DNA from: Caballeronia catudaia
Lineage (GTDB): Bacteria > Pseudomonadota > Gammaproteobacteria > Burkholderiales > Burkholderiaceae
NCBI RefSeq assembly: GCF_001544755.2
Contig: NZ_FCOF02000003.1
Coordinates: forward strand, 124,001 to 188,000
Length of the DNA stretch: 64,000 nt
Reading direction: 5' to 3'
Part shown: positions 18,246 through 26,971 of the stretch, one piece after another
How the letters are laid out: the number at the start of each line of letters is the position of its first letter
Numbering within the stretch: position 1 is the first letter of the stretch
The notes under the pieces: model-generated
Database searches by the model: none
What the model was told of the DNA's origin: nothing
Seen by the model: only the letters and a program-made list of their open reading frames with translations
Position numbers and translations under genes: made by a program

Positions 18246-18276
18246 AAAAAAGAGCGGCGCGCGCCGCTCTTTTTTT
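18246..18276. terminator. bidirectional intrinsic terminator
   Basis: AGAGCGGCGC and GCGCCGCTCT (18251-18270) form a perfect stem flanked by an A run on the left and six Ts on the right. It lies between the convergent transporter and GntR genes and reads as a terminator on both strands. Confidence 0.93.
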
Positions 18277-19079
18277 CATGAACCCAACGCCACCCGCTCG
18301 GGCTCATCCGGCTCGAACCAGTCCGGATTGCGCGCCGCAATCGGATGCAGCGAGACCAGAATCTCACGCAGATGCGCGCGCATCGCTTCTTCCGCGCCAT
18401 CGGGATCATGCGCCTTCAGCGCGCTCACGATGCGTGCATGCTGCTTGATGAGCAGATCGAGCGGCGACACGTCCGGCAAGCTCAGATAGCGCACGCGGTC
18501 CATCTGCGCCTTGATGTCCTGAATGGTGTCCCACGCGGCGACGCAGTCGATTGATTGCGCGATCTGCATGTGGAACTGTTCGTCGAGCGTGAGAAACGCG
18601 CTAGTGTCGTTCACTTTCGATGCCGTCTTCTGCTCGCGCAGGTTCGCGGCGAGATCGTCGAGCTGTGAATCCGTGATGGCGACCGCCGCCTTGCGCGCAA
18701 CGGCTGTTTCGATCGCCTCTCGAATGAAGCGCCCTTCGCGCACCTGTCGCGGCGAAATCTTCTTCACGAAGGTGCCGCGCTGCGGCAGCACTTGCAGCAC
18801 GCCCGCTTCGACGAGCTTGATGAAGGTCTCGCGCACCGGCTGCCGCGAAACCTGGAACATCTCCGATACTTCCTTTTCCGAGAGCGGCGTGCCGGGCACG
18901 AGCTGCCCCGCAAAAATGGCCTGACGCAACGCCCGAAAAATCTGCTTGCCGATGGGTTCGTGCGACTCGTGCGAAATCAGCGAAGTCAGATCGGGCAACT
19001 CGATCTTCTGCGACGCGAGCGGTCTGCGCACGCGCGCACGCCGCATTGTTGAGCCATTCGACACGATACCGTCTTGCAT
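18276..19079 (-). CDS. GntR family regulator, FadR/FCD subfamily
   Basis: A 267-residue regulator: a winged HTH near residues 35-100 (LSEKEVSEMFQVSRQPVRETFIKLVEAGVLQVLPQRGTFV) and an all-helical FCD ligand domain with metal-type His residues (EQFHMQIAQ, KQHARIV). The ATG at 19079 follows AAGG; a longer frame to 19139 would overlap the upstream transporter. It stands at the end of the sugar-acid cluster and is the likely repressor for that cluster, by analogy with UxuR/ExuR-type members. Ligand not known. Confidence 0.88.
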   Translation of the reverse strand: MQDGIVSNGSTMRRARVRRPLASQKIELPDLTSLISHESHEPIGKQIFRALRQAIFAGQLVPGTPLSEKEVSEMFQVSRQPVRETFIKLVEAGVLQVLPQRGTFVKKISPRQVREGRFIREAIETAVARKAAVAITDSQLDDLAANLREQKTASKVNDTSAFLTLDEQFHMQIAQSIDCVAAWDTIQDIKAQMDRVRYLSLPDVSPLDLLIKQHARIVSALKAHDPDGAEEAMRAHLREILVSLHPIAARNPDWFEPDEPERVALGS

Positions 19080-19135
19080 GATCGAAACCTTGTTGATGAG
19101 CGCGGCGCATGAATGCGCGCCGCGTCTCGATACTA

Positions 19136-20434
19136 TCACGCAGCTCTTGCCGCGCTTTCACGCTTCGCGCGCGTTTTCGGCTCGCGGATGAACATCAACG
19201 AACACAGCGCGCCGAGCACCGCGATCACGCCGGCCAATACGAATGCGCTGCCATAAGCGCCATGCGTCGCCTCGACGATGAAGCCCGTCACCGCCGGCCC
19301 GATCACGCCCGCGAGATTCGCGAGCAGATGCACGAAGCCGCCGACGCCGCCGACGTTCTCGCGCCGCACCGTGTCCTGAATCACGGCCCAATACACCGAG
19401 CCCGTCACGTAGAGAAAGAAGATCGTGACCGACATCAACGCCACCGCACCCTGCGTGCTCTCCACGCGGCCCGCGAACGCGACGCACAGCGCAGCCATGC
19501 CGAGACACACCGTCAACACGATGCGGCGCGACATCAGCGGCTTGCCGGTGATGCGCAGGATCGCATCGGTGATGAAGCCGCCCGCTGCGAGCCCGATGCT
19601 GCCGAGCAGCCACGGAATGACCGTCGCGAAGCTCATGTCGCGCAATGACATGTGATGCGCTTCGGTGAGATACGTCGGAAACCACGAGAGAAAGAAGAAC
19701 AGCACGTAGTTGTATGAGAAGAACGCGAACGCCGTGGCGAGGATGATCGGCTGACGCAGATAGAAGCCGAGATTCGCCTTTTTGCCGTGCGCGCCGTGTT
19801 CCATCGACGGCGCGTCCTGCTGGCCCGCGACGATCAGATCGAGCTCCGCCTGTGTCACGCGCTTGTTCTGTTGCGGATGCTCGGTCGTCGTCAGCGCCCA
19901 CAGCACGAGCCACGCAAAGCCGATCATCATGATGATGACGAACGCCCAACGCCAGCCGAACGTGATCGCCATATAGCCGACGACCGGACCGGCCAGCGCG
20001 CCGCCGAGCGGCGTTCCCGAACTGATGACGCCAATGGCGCTCGCCACTTCACGGCGCGGGAACCAGTTGTTCACCATCTTGCTGTTCGACGAACTGAATG
20101 GCCCCTCGCCCATGCCGAAGAGCACGCGCAGCACGATCAGCGAAACGAGGCTGCTCGCCAGGGCGGTTGCACCGCAAAAAAGCGACCAGATGCCCATTGC
20201 GCCGCCGAACACCTTCTTCGCACCGATCTTGTCCGACAGCACGCCGCCGACAAAATTGAATAATGCATACCCGATGAAAAAGCTGCTGAACACGATGCCC
20301 ATCTGCGCGTGCGTGAAATGCAGGTCTTTCTGAATGAGCGGCGCGGCGATCGAGAGCGCCGCACGGTCGAGATAGTTGACGACGCCCGCGAGAAACAGCA
20401 GGCCGACGACGAACCATCGCTGACTTTTGATCAT
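19136..20434 (-). CDS. MFS transporter, hexuronate/sugar-acid ACS type
   Basis: A 432-residue 12-helix MFS protein. FLAGVVNYLDRAALSIAAPLI is the motif of ExuT/GudP-like sugar-acid transporters. ATG at 20434 has GGAGACTCACC before it. It stands between the GntR gene and the Zn-dehydrogenase, so its probable cargo is a hexuronate or aldonate used by this cluster. Confidence 0.87.
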   Translation of the reverse strand: MIKSQRWFVVGLLFLAGVVNYLDRAALSIAAPLIQKDLHFTHAQMGIVFSSFFIGYALFNFVGGVLSDKIGAKKVFGGAMGIWSLFCGATALASSLVSLIVLRVLFGMGEGPFSSSNSKMVNNWFPRREVASAIGVISSGTPLGGALAGPVVGYMAITFGWRWAFVIIMMIGFAWLVLWALTTTEHPQQNKRVTQAELDLIVAGQQDAPSMEHGAHGKKANLGFYLRQPIILATAFAFFSYNYVLFFFLSWFPTYLTEAHHMSLRDMSFATVIPWLLGSIGLAAGGFITDAILRITGKPLMSRRIVLTVCLGMAALCVAFAGRVESTQGAVALMSVTIFFLYVTGSVYWAVIQDTVRRENVGGVGGFVHLLANLAGVIGPAVTGFIVEATHGAYGSAFVLAGVIAVLGALCSLMFIREPKTRAKRESAARAA

Positions 20435-20524
20435 GGTGAGTCTCCGATGCACCGCCTCTTCTTACCTTGGGTCCGGGCGGTTCTATGAATGATGAATTCT
20501 GAATGCCGTTTCGAGCGGCGCGCG

Positions 20525-21562
20525 TCAGTCGAATTGCAGATGCACTTTCATCGACTGATTGCGGTCCAGCGCGACTTCGAATGCGCGATTCGCTTCCGCC
20601 AGCGGAAAGGCGTGCGTCATCAAAGGGCGAAGATCGATGCGCTGCGACGCGATTTCATCGGCGGCCGTTGCGTATTCGTCGGTGAAGCGGAACGAGCCCT
20701 GATAGCGCAACTCCTTCGCCATCACGAGATTGGCCGCGACGGGCGACTGGCCCGCGGGCAGATTGCCGAGCTGGATCACCGTGCCGCCGGCGCGCACCGA
20801 GCGCAGCGCCGTATCGAGACCGGCCGGGCTGCCCGATGCCTCGATCACCACATCGAACGTGCCGCGCTCCCTTGACCATGCGTCGATAGGCGCCTGATCG
20901 TTCGTCAGCACGGTTTCGTCCGCGCCGAGCGACGCGGCCATCGCGAGCGCCTTTTCAGCGAGATCGAGCGCGACGATGCGATGTGCGCCCGCACGCCGCG
21001 CCGCCGCGAGCACGATGCAGCCGATCGGCCCGCAGCCCACGAGCAGCAGCTTCGCGCCGACGAGCGAACCCGCGAGCTTCAACGCGTGCAGCGCGACGGC
21101 GAGCGGCTCGGCCATCGACGCCTGCGCGAAGTCGAGCGTGTCCGGCACCGCAACGCATTGCCGCGCGGCCGCTGTGATGTACTGCCGGAACATGCCCTGC
21201 ATGTGTGGAAACGTCGACGCACTGCCCATGAAGCGCATGTTCAGGCAGTGATTCGGCATGCCTTTTACGCAGAAACGGCACGTGCCGCAATTCAGGCCCG
21301 GGTTGACCGCGACGCGCTGGCCGACGGCGAGCCCGGTCACGCCGTCGCCCAACGCGGCGATTTCGCCCGCCACTTCATGACCGAGCACGAACGGCTCGCG
21401 CACCGCGAAGTCGCCGCTCTTGCCCTTGAAGTAATACGAGAGATCCGATCCGCAGATGCCGCCCGCGCGCACGCGGATCTGCACCTGCCCGGGTTGCGGC
21501 TCGGGTGTGTCGATCTCGTCGATGACGAGCTTTTTCGGTTCGTGAAGAACGGCTGCGAGCAT
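20525..21562 (-). CDS. zinc-dependent L-idonate/L-gulonate 5-dehydrogenase-like enzyme
   Basis: A 345-residue medium-chain Zn alcohol dehydrogenase. Catalytic zinc ligands C37 (GGICGSD) and H62-E63 (GHE), structural zinc cysteines C92, C95, C98 and C106, and the NAD loop LLVGCGPIGCIVLAAAR are all present. It most resembles L-idonate 5-dehydrogenase. Next to a ManD dehydratase and a fructuronate reductase it fits L-gulonate 5-dehydrogenase equally well, since oxidising C5 of L-gulonate gives D-fructuronate, the substrate of the reductase. ATG at 21562. Confidence 0.82.
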   Translation of the reverse strand: MLAAVLHEPKKLVIDEIDTPEPQPGQVQIRVRAGGICGSDLSYYFKGKSGDFAVREPFVLGHEVAGEIAALGDGVTGLAVGQRVAVNPGLNCGTCRFCVKGMPNHCLNMRFMGSASTFPHMQGMFRQYITAAARQCVAVPDTLDFAQASMAEPLAVALHALKLAGSLVGAKLLLVGCGPIGCIVLAAARRAGAHRIVALDLAEKALAMAASLGADETVLTNDQAPIDAWSRERGTFDVVIEASGSPAGLDTALRSVRAGGTVIQLGNLPAGQSPVAANLVMAKELRYQGSFRFTDEYATAADEIASQRIDLRPLMTHAFPLAEANRAFEVALDRNQSMKVHLQFD

Positions 21563-21596
21563 GATCGGTGTCCTGGGTTGCGGATTGCGTTTTGTG

Positions 21597-22964
21597 TTAC
21601 GCGTTTTGAATGCGCTCAGCGGCCTGCGATTCGGCGGCGGCAGTGTCGTGTTGCGGCGCGCCCCAGTCGTGCAGATCACCGCCGATTCGCACCGGCGCGG
21701 TCTCAGGCAGAAGCAGGAGCGAAATCGTCGAGACGATGCCGAGCACGGCCACATAGGCGATAAGCCCGATCGAGCTGCCGCCCGTCGCCTGGATCAGCTT
21801 CACCGCGACGAGCCCGAGCACGCCGCTGCCGATCAGCGAGCCGATCTGCCAGATGAGCGCGATGCCGCTGCAGCGCACGCGCGCCGGAAACAGCTCGGGA
21901 AAGAGCGACGCCTGAGGCGCATAACACAGGCTATGACCGACCGTGATCGCGAGAATCATCACGGTTTGAATCGCGAGGCGGCTGCCGCTGTCGATCGCAT
22001 GAAAGAGCGGCACCACGAGCAGCACGTGCAATACCGCGCCCGCGATGAACGTCGTGCGCCGGCCGATGCGATCCGACAGTGCGCCCGCGAGCGGAATCGC
22101 GATCAGCTCGAGCACCACCGCGACGATGATGCTCTGGAGCAAGAGCGCATCCGCGATGCCATGCGCGCGGCCGTAGGCGAGCACGATCATCGTGTACATC
22201 GCGAACGTGCAGGCTTCGATCAGCTTCGCGCCGACGCCCTTCACGATCGTCGCGCCGTGCTGCTTCACGACTTCCACGACGGGCCGCGACTCGACCGCCC
22301 TGGTTGCGCGGATCGCTGCGAACACGGGCGATTCTTCCGTGCGCAGCCGGATATAAAGCCCGACCGCGACCAGCACGATGCTGCCGAGAAATGGCAGACG
22401 CCAGCCCCAGTCCATCAGTTGTTCGTGCGTGAGCGCGGCGGTGAGCACGGCGAAGATGCCCGATGGGATCAGAAAGCCCGCGGGCGCGCCGAGCTGAACG
22501 AGACTCGCGAAGAAGCCGCGTTCGCGCGGCGGCGCGTATTCGGCGGTGAGCAGCACGGCGCCCGCCTGCTCGCCGCCCACGCCGAAGCCTTGAAGGACGC
22601 GGATCAGCACGAGTGCCGCCGGCGCCCAGAAACCGATCTGCGAATAATCCGGCAGCAGACCGATGGCGAACGTGCCGAGTCCCACGATCAGAATGGTGAC
22701 GATGAGCGCCTTCTTGCGGCCGATCTTGTCGCCGAAATGCCCGAACACGATCCCGCCGATGGGCCGCGCCACGAAACCGACCGCATAGGTGGCGAACGCG
22801 GCGAGCGTGCCGATCAGCGGATCGTGGCTCGGAAAGAACTTCGCGCCGAACACGAGCACCGCCGCCGTGCCGTAGACGAAGAAGTCGTAATACTCCGCGG
22901 CCGTGCCGATGGTCGATGCGGCGGCCACACGGCGCAGCATCGCGCTGGTTTCCCTGTCTGCCAT
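21597..22964 (-). CDS. MFS transporter, metabolite:H+ symporter (MHS) type
   Basis: A 455-residue 12-helix transporter. ASTIGTAAEYYDFFVYGTAAVL and the loop GHFGDKIGRKKALI are the MHS (ShiA/KgtP/ProP-like) signature. The ATG at 22964 follows AGAGAG. It is the second importer of the sugar-acid cluster, 34 bp upstream of the Zn-dehydrogenase; having two unrelated transporters suggests two related substrates. Confidence 0.87.
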   Translation of the reverse strand: MADRETSAMLRRVAAASTIGTAAEYYDFFVYGTAAVLVFGAKFFPSHDPLIGTLAAFATYAVGFVARPIGGIVFGHFGDKIGRKKALIVTILIVGLGTFAIGLLPDYSQIGFWAPAALVLIRVLQGFGVGGEQAGAVLLTAEYAPPRERGFFASLVQLGAPAGFLIPSGIFAVLTAALTHEQLMDWGWRLPFLGSIVLVAVGLYIRLRTEESPVFAAIRATRAVESRPVVEVVKQHGATIVKGVGAKLIEACTFAMYTMIVLAYGRAHGIADALLLQSIIVAVVLELIAIPLAGALSDRIGRRTTFIAGAVLHVLLVVPLFHAIDSGSRLAIQTVMILAITVGHSLCYAPQASLFPELFPARVRCSGIALIWQIGSLIGSGVLGLVAVKLIQATGGSSIGLIAYVAVLGIVSTISLLLLPETAPVRIGGDLHDWGAPQHDTAAAESQAAERIQNA

Positions 22965-23020
22965 GTCTCTCTCCGGTATCTTGTCTTTTGGATGCTTAAT
23001 GCAGTTGTGCAGTTGCGCGC

Positions 23021-24229
23021 TCACCAGTTCCAGAGCGTGCCGTCTTCGAGGCGCGCCACCGGCAGATAGGCCGGGTCGTACGGATACTTCGCGGCAAGCT
23101 TCTCGTCGATATCCACGCCGTGCCCCGGCGCCTCGCCCGGATGCATCATTCCGCGATCGAACGACCACGCATGCGGAAACACGTCGAGCGCTTCATCCGG
23201 GAAGCCCATGTACTCCTGCACGCCGAAGTTGGGCACCCAGAGATCGAAGTGCAGCGCCGCGCCCATGCATACCGGCGACAGATCGGAGGGGCCATGACAG
23301 CCGGTGCGCACCTGATAAAGCGAAGCGAAATCCGCGATGCGTTTCAGATGCGTGATGCCGCCCGCATGCGTGAGCGTCGCGCGGATGTAGTCGATCAACT
23401 GCTCTTCGATCAGTTGCTTGCAGTCCCAGATGCTGTTGAACACTTCGCCCACCGCGATCGGCGTGACGGTGTGCTCGCGGATCAGGCGGAAGCCGGCCTG
23501 GTTCTCGGCGGGGGTCGGATCTTCCATCCAGAACAGACGATACGGCTCGACCGATTTGCCCAGCCGCGCGGCTTCGATCGGCGTGAGACGGTGATGCACG
23601 TCGTGCAGCAGATGCGTGTCGAAGCCGAACTTGTCGCGCACGGCTTCGAAGAGTTTTGGCACGAAATCCAGGTACTTTTCGGAAGACCAGCTTTGCTCTT
23701 CCACCGAGCCCTTCGTCGCTGGCTCGTACATGCCTTCGCCCTTCGAGACACCGTACACCGAACGCATGTCCGGCACGCCGCACTGGATGCGGATCGCCTT
23801 GTAGCCCTCTTCGATATGCTCGGCATAGCGGTCGAGCGCTTCGGGGATATCGCGGCCCGTGGCGTGCCCATAGACCATCACGCCTTCGCGCGACGCGCCG
23901 CCGAGCAGCTTGTAGAGCGGCATGTTCGCCGCCTTGCCCAAGATGTCCCAGAGCGCCATGTCGACGGCAGCGATCGCGGTCATCGTCACGGGACCGCGCC
24001 GCCAGTACGCGCCCTTGTACAGGAACTGCCACGTGTCCTCGATGCGGCTGGCATCGCGCCCGATCAGAAGCGGACACACGTGATCCTTCAGATACGAGGC
24101 GACGGCCAGTTCGCGGCCGTTGAGCGTCGCATCGCCGATGCCGTGAATGCCCTCGTCCGTCTCCACTTTCAACGTGACGAAGTTTCGGCCGGGGCACGTC
24201 ACGATCACGTCGGCGCGGATGATTTTCAT
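23021..24229 (-). CDS. D-mannonate dehydratase, enolase superfamily (ManD/RspA type)
   Basis: A 402-residue enolase-superfamily acid-sugar dehydratase. Counting from the ATG at 24229, R147, Y159, D210, H212, E236, E262, H312 and the C-terminal W402 fall at the positions I recall for the active site of characterised ManD enzymes, with no offset. Metal ligands are D210, E236, E262. Known ManDs convert D-mannonate (some also D-gluconate) to 2-keto-3-deoxy-D-gluconate. It is divergent from the fructuronate reductase, whose product is D-mannonate, so the pathway joins directly. Confidence 0.9.
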   Translation of the reverse strand: MKIIRADVIVTCPGRNFVTLKVETDEGIHGIGDATLNGRELAVASYLKDHVCPLLIGRDASRIEDTWQFLYKGAYWRRGPVTMTAIAAVDMALWDILGKAANMPLYKLLGGASREGVMVYGHATGRDIPEALDRYAEHIEEGYKAIRIQCGVPDMRSVYGVSKGEGMYEPATKGSVEEQSWSSEKYLDFVPKLFEAVRDKFGFDTHLLHDVHHRLTPIEAARLGKSVEPYRLFWMEDPTPAENQAGFRLIREHTVTPIAVGEVFNSIWDCKQLIEEQLIDYIRATLTHAGGITHLKRIADFASLYQVRTGCHGPSDLSPVCMGAALHFDLWVPNFGVQEYMGFPDEALDVFPHAWSFDRGMMHPGEAPGHGVDIDEKLAAKYPYDPAYLPVARLEDGTLWNW

Positions 24230-24262
24230 AGGGATTCCTTGAATGGGCATTCGATGTGTCGG

Positions 24263-24281
24263 ATACTACCATACCAGTATG
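24263..24281. promoter_or_regulatory. overlapping palindromes, candidate GntR operator
   Basis: ATACT (24263-24267) and AGTAT (24276-24280) form an inverted repeat with an 8-bp spacer; within it CATAC/GTATG (24270-24274, 24277-24281) forms a second one around CA. They sit in the 93-bp divergent gap between the dehydratase and reductase, the natural control point of the cluster. Confidence 0.45.
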
Positions 24282-24314
24282 TCACGTAGTCAATCGCGGG
24301 TTTTCCCCATTCTT

Positions 24315-24337
24315 AATGCAAAATGCCATCGAAAATG
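24315..24337 (+). repeat. dispersed GCATGCAAAATGC-type element
   Basis: AATGCAAAATGCCATCG is followed by a second AAAATG. The element matches 48907-48924 over GCAAAATGCCATCG. It contains the first possible start codon (24323) of the reductase gene. Confidence 0.6.
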
Positions 24338-25816
24338 ACTGAGAAATCAATGCTTTCCCGTTCTTCGCTGAGCACGCTCAAAGCGCACTGCCTGTCACCG
24401 GAGTGGCGCGAGCCGGCCATCGGCATCGTGCATCTGGGCATCGGCAACTTCCATCGCGCGCATGAAGCGCTCTACACGGAAGAGGCGATGCTCGCGCAAC
24501 CGGGCGACTGGGGCATCTGCGGCGTCACGCTGCAAGGCGATGTGAGCAAGCGCGACGCACTGATGGCGCAGGACGGGCTTTACAGCGTCGTCGAACGCGG
24601 GCCGGACGGCGAGCGCGTGACGGTCGTGCGCGCATTGCGCGAAGTGCTGGCGATGCCCTTCGACCGCGCGCGTCTCCTCGAACTCTTTGCCGACGAGCGC
24701 GTGCGCATCGTCTCGTTGACGGTCACCGAAAAGGGCTACTGCCGCGATCCGCAGACCGGCGACGCCGACTTCGCTCATCCGGGCGTCGCGCACGATCTCG
24801 CGCATCCTGACGAGCCTTCGACGGTGCCGGGCATCCTCTGCGCCGCGTTGAAGGCGCGCCGCCACGCGGGCACGCCACCGTTCACCGTTCTCTCGTGCGA
24901 CAACCTCTCGCAGAACGGCGAAGCATTGCGGCAAGCCGTCTGCTCTTTCGCGCGCCGGCTCGACCCGGCGCTCGCCAAGTGGATCGAAACGCACGTCGCA
25001 TTTCCATCGACGATGGTGGACCGCATCGTCCCCGCCACCACGGAAGCCGACCGCGCAGCCGCGCAAGCCGCGCTCGGCGTGCGCGACGAAGCGCCCGTGC
25101 CGTGCGAGCCGTTTCGTCAATGGGTCATCGAAGATCGCTTTCCGGCCGGACGCCCGGCGTGGGAAACGGCCGGCGCGCAACTCGTCGACGATGTCGCGCC
25201 GTTCGAAATCGCCAAGCTGCGCATGCTGAACGCGACGCACTCGGCGCTCGCCTATCTCTCGATGCTCGCGGGATTCGAAACCATCAGCGACGCGGTTGGC
25301 CACGCGCCGCTCGGCTCGCTCATCCACGCGATGATGACGCGCGAAATCGCACCGACGCTCGACGTTCCGCCATCGTTCGATCTCGCCGCCTACCGCGACG
25401 CCCTGCTCGACCGCTATGCGAACCCGGCGTTGAAACACCGCTGCGCGCAGATCGCGATGGACGGCAGCCAGAAGATGCCGCCGCGCATTTTGTCGACCAT
25501 TGAGGCACGGCTCGATGCGGGTCAGCCGATCGAGCGGCTCGCGCTGGCGGTCGCGGCGTGGTTCACGTTCCTGCGCGGCCGCGCGGACGACGGCACGCGC
25601 TACGCGATCAGCGATCCGCTTGCCGAACGTCTCACGAAAGCGGCAGAATGCGCCGGCACGCCGGAAAGCCTCGTCGATGCGCTGCTTGCCGTGAGCGACG
25701 TGTTCCCTGCAGCGCTCGCACGCAACCCGGTTCTTCGCGAAGTGCTCGTACGCGCCGCGACGAAATTACAGAACGGGTCGCTCGCGGCAATAGATGAATA
25801 CGCGCGCTTGGATTGA
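24323..25816 (+). CDS. uxuB: fructuronate reductase / mannitol dehydrogenase family
   Basis: A 497-residue long-chain mannitol dehydrogenase family enzyme. IVHLGIGNFHRAHEALYTEE is the NAD site, and KLRMLNATHSALAYL carries the catalytic Lys, Asn and His. With a ManD gene divergent from it, fructuronate reductase (D-fructuronate + NADH to D-mannonate) is the best call; mannitol or altronate oxidoreductase are the alternatives. The first ATG (24323) lies inside a dispersed repeat; ATG at 24335 or 24350 may be the real start. No strong ribosome site is visible at any of them. Confidence 0.87.
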   Translation: MPSKMTEKSMLSRSSLSTLKAHCLSPEWREPAIGIVHLGIGNFHRAHEALYTEEAMLAQPGDWGICGVTLQGDVSKRDALMAQDGLYSVVERGPDGERVTVVRALREVLAMPFDRARLLELFADERVRIVSLTVTEKGYCRDPQTGDADFAHPGVAHDLAHPDEPSTVPGILCAALKARRHAGTPPFTVLSCDNLSQNGEALRQAVCSFARRLDPALAKWIETHVAFPSTMVDRIVPATTEADRAAAQAALGVRDEAPVPCEPFRQWVIEDRFPAGRPAWETAGAQLVDDVAPFEIAKLRMLNATHSALAYLSMLAGFETISDAVGHAPLGSLIHAMMTREIAPTLDVPPSFDLAAYRDALLDRYANPALKHRCAQIAMDGSQKMPPRILSTIEARLDAGQPIERLALAVAAWFTFLRGRADDGTRYAISDPLAERLTKAAECAGTPESLVDALLAVSDVFPAALARNPVLREVLVRAATKLQNGSLAAIDEYARLD

Positions 25817-25826
25817 ATTCATCATT

Positions 25827-25840
25827 ACGCATGCAAGATG
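25827..25840 (+). repeat. dispersed element, GCATGCAAGATGCC variant
   Basis: GCATGCAAGATGCC just after the reductase stop differs by one base from the common GCATGCAAAATGCC. Confidence 0.5.
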
Positions 25841-25909
25841 CCGATTTATCCGCTTCGTTTTAAGATAGCCACTTCATCGTGACCCCGCTTGATGCGCGAG
25901 GAGTGGCAG

Positions 25910-26749
25910 GTGTTCTTTCTCAAACGTGGGCATGGCGCCGTTCTTTGTGTGACCTTCGCGTTGTCGTGCGGCACGGTCTCCGCCTTGGCCGCCGCGGCGT
26001 CTGGCCGCCATGCAGCAAGTGCCGTTGATGGCGCGAGCGGCGCATCCGGGCAGAACATCTCGACCGCCGATGTGCTTGCGCCGAACTTCACGGGCGACGA
26101 TCCCGAGCATGTCCGCGACGCGCTCGCGGGCCATCCGGCGCCGGGACAGCCGTCGTCGATCACGAGTCGCGTGCGGGCGTTTCTCTCGCATCCGTTCCGT
26201 CAATCCCGGCAAGGCGCGTCGGCTGTCGCGAGCGCGGGTCAGACCCCCGCCCAAGCGGCGCGCACATTCACGTTCGTGATTCCGGTTTCATACGGCGTGC
26301 GCTATCTGGCGAAGAAAAAGGTGCTCACGGTGAACGTGTCGCTGGCGGCGCCTGATCATCCGGACGCCATTCTGCTCAAGCAGACGGTGATAGGGCAAAG
26401 CGGCCGCAAGCTCGTCGTAGCGCCCGAGGCGAAGGCGAAGGGATTCGTCCAGACCTTCGACGTCATCCAGTTGCAACCGCAAGGCGGCATCAAAACGACG
26501 GTTCGGGGCCGCATGATGCTGCCCAGCTTCGATCACGAGCACGGCAACGACGACTTCGCCATCGTGCTCATCTGCACGCTCGCGCCGCCCTATCTGGAAG
26601 ATGACATCGAACACATTGAGCCCACCGACGAAGAGCCGACGGACATCACGCGCAGGACATCGACGTTGAATGGGAGCGTCAATGCTGCGTGGCTCATCGA
26701 TCGCAAGGAAGGCACGATCATCACGAAACGGCTGCATCTCGTCAAATAG
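25910..26749 (+). CDS. secreted protein of unknown function
   Basis: A 279-residue protein if it starts at the GTG at 25910, which has GAGGAG (25898-25903) six bases upstream. An ATG at 25892 in the same frame lacks a ribosome site. The start chosen gives a normal signal peptide (MFFLKRGHGAVL...SALA). The mature N-terminal 90 residues are low-complexity and Ala/Ser/Gly-rich; residues about 115-279 form a beta-rich domain (TFTFVIPVSYGVRYLAKKKVLTVNV). I do not recognise a family. Expected periplasmic. Confidence 0.75.
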   Translation: MFFLKRGHGAVLCVTFALSCGTVSALAAAASGRHAASAVDGASGASGQNISTADVLAPNFTGDDPEHVRDALAGHPAPGQPSSITSRVRAFLSHPFRQSRQGASAVASAGQTPAQAARTFTFVIPVSYGVRYLAKKKVLTVNVSLAAPDHPDAILLKQTVIGQSGRKLVVAPEAKAKGFVQTFDVIQLQPQGGIKTTVRGRMMLPSFDHEHGNDDFAIVLICTLAPPYLEDDIEHIEPTDEEPTDITRRTSTLNGSVNAAWLIDRKEGTIITKRLHLVK

Positions 26750-26971
26750 ATCGATACTCCAATATCCGATGACGATATTACGGAGTCCTGCCATCACCGA
26801 CAAGCGAATCTTCGGAACGGTCGTTCTGAAACACAGATCGCGACCGACTACAATCGACATACGATAACGCGCGGCACACAGATCAAAAGCGCGTCAGAGT
26901 CATTTCCAGTCCGTCCATCACGGAGTTTCCGACGCAGTCGTCAAGGAAAGGGCGCCGTGCGGAGAACCTGA

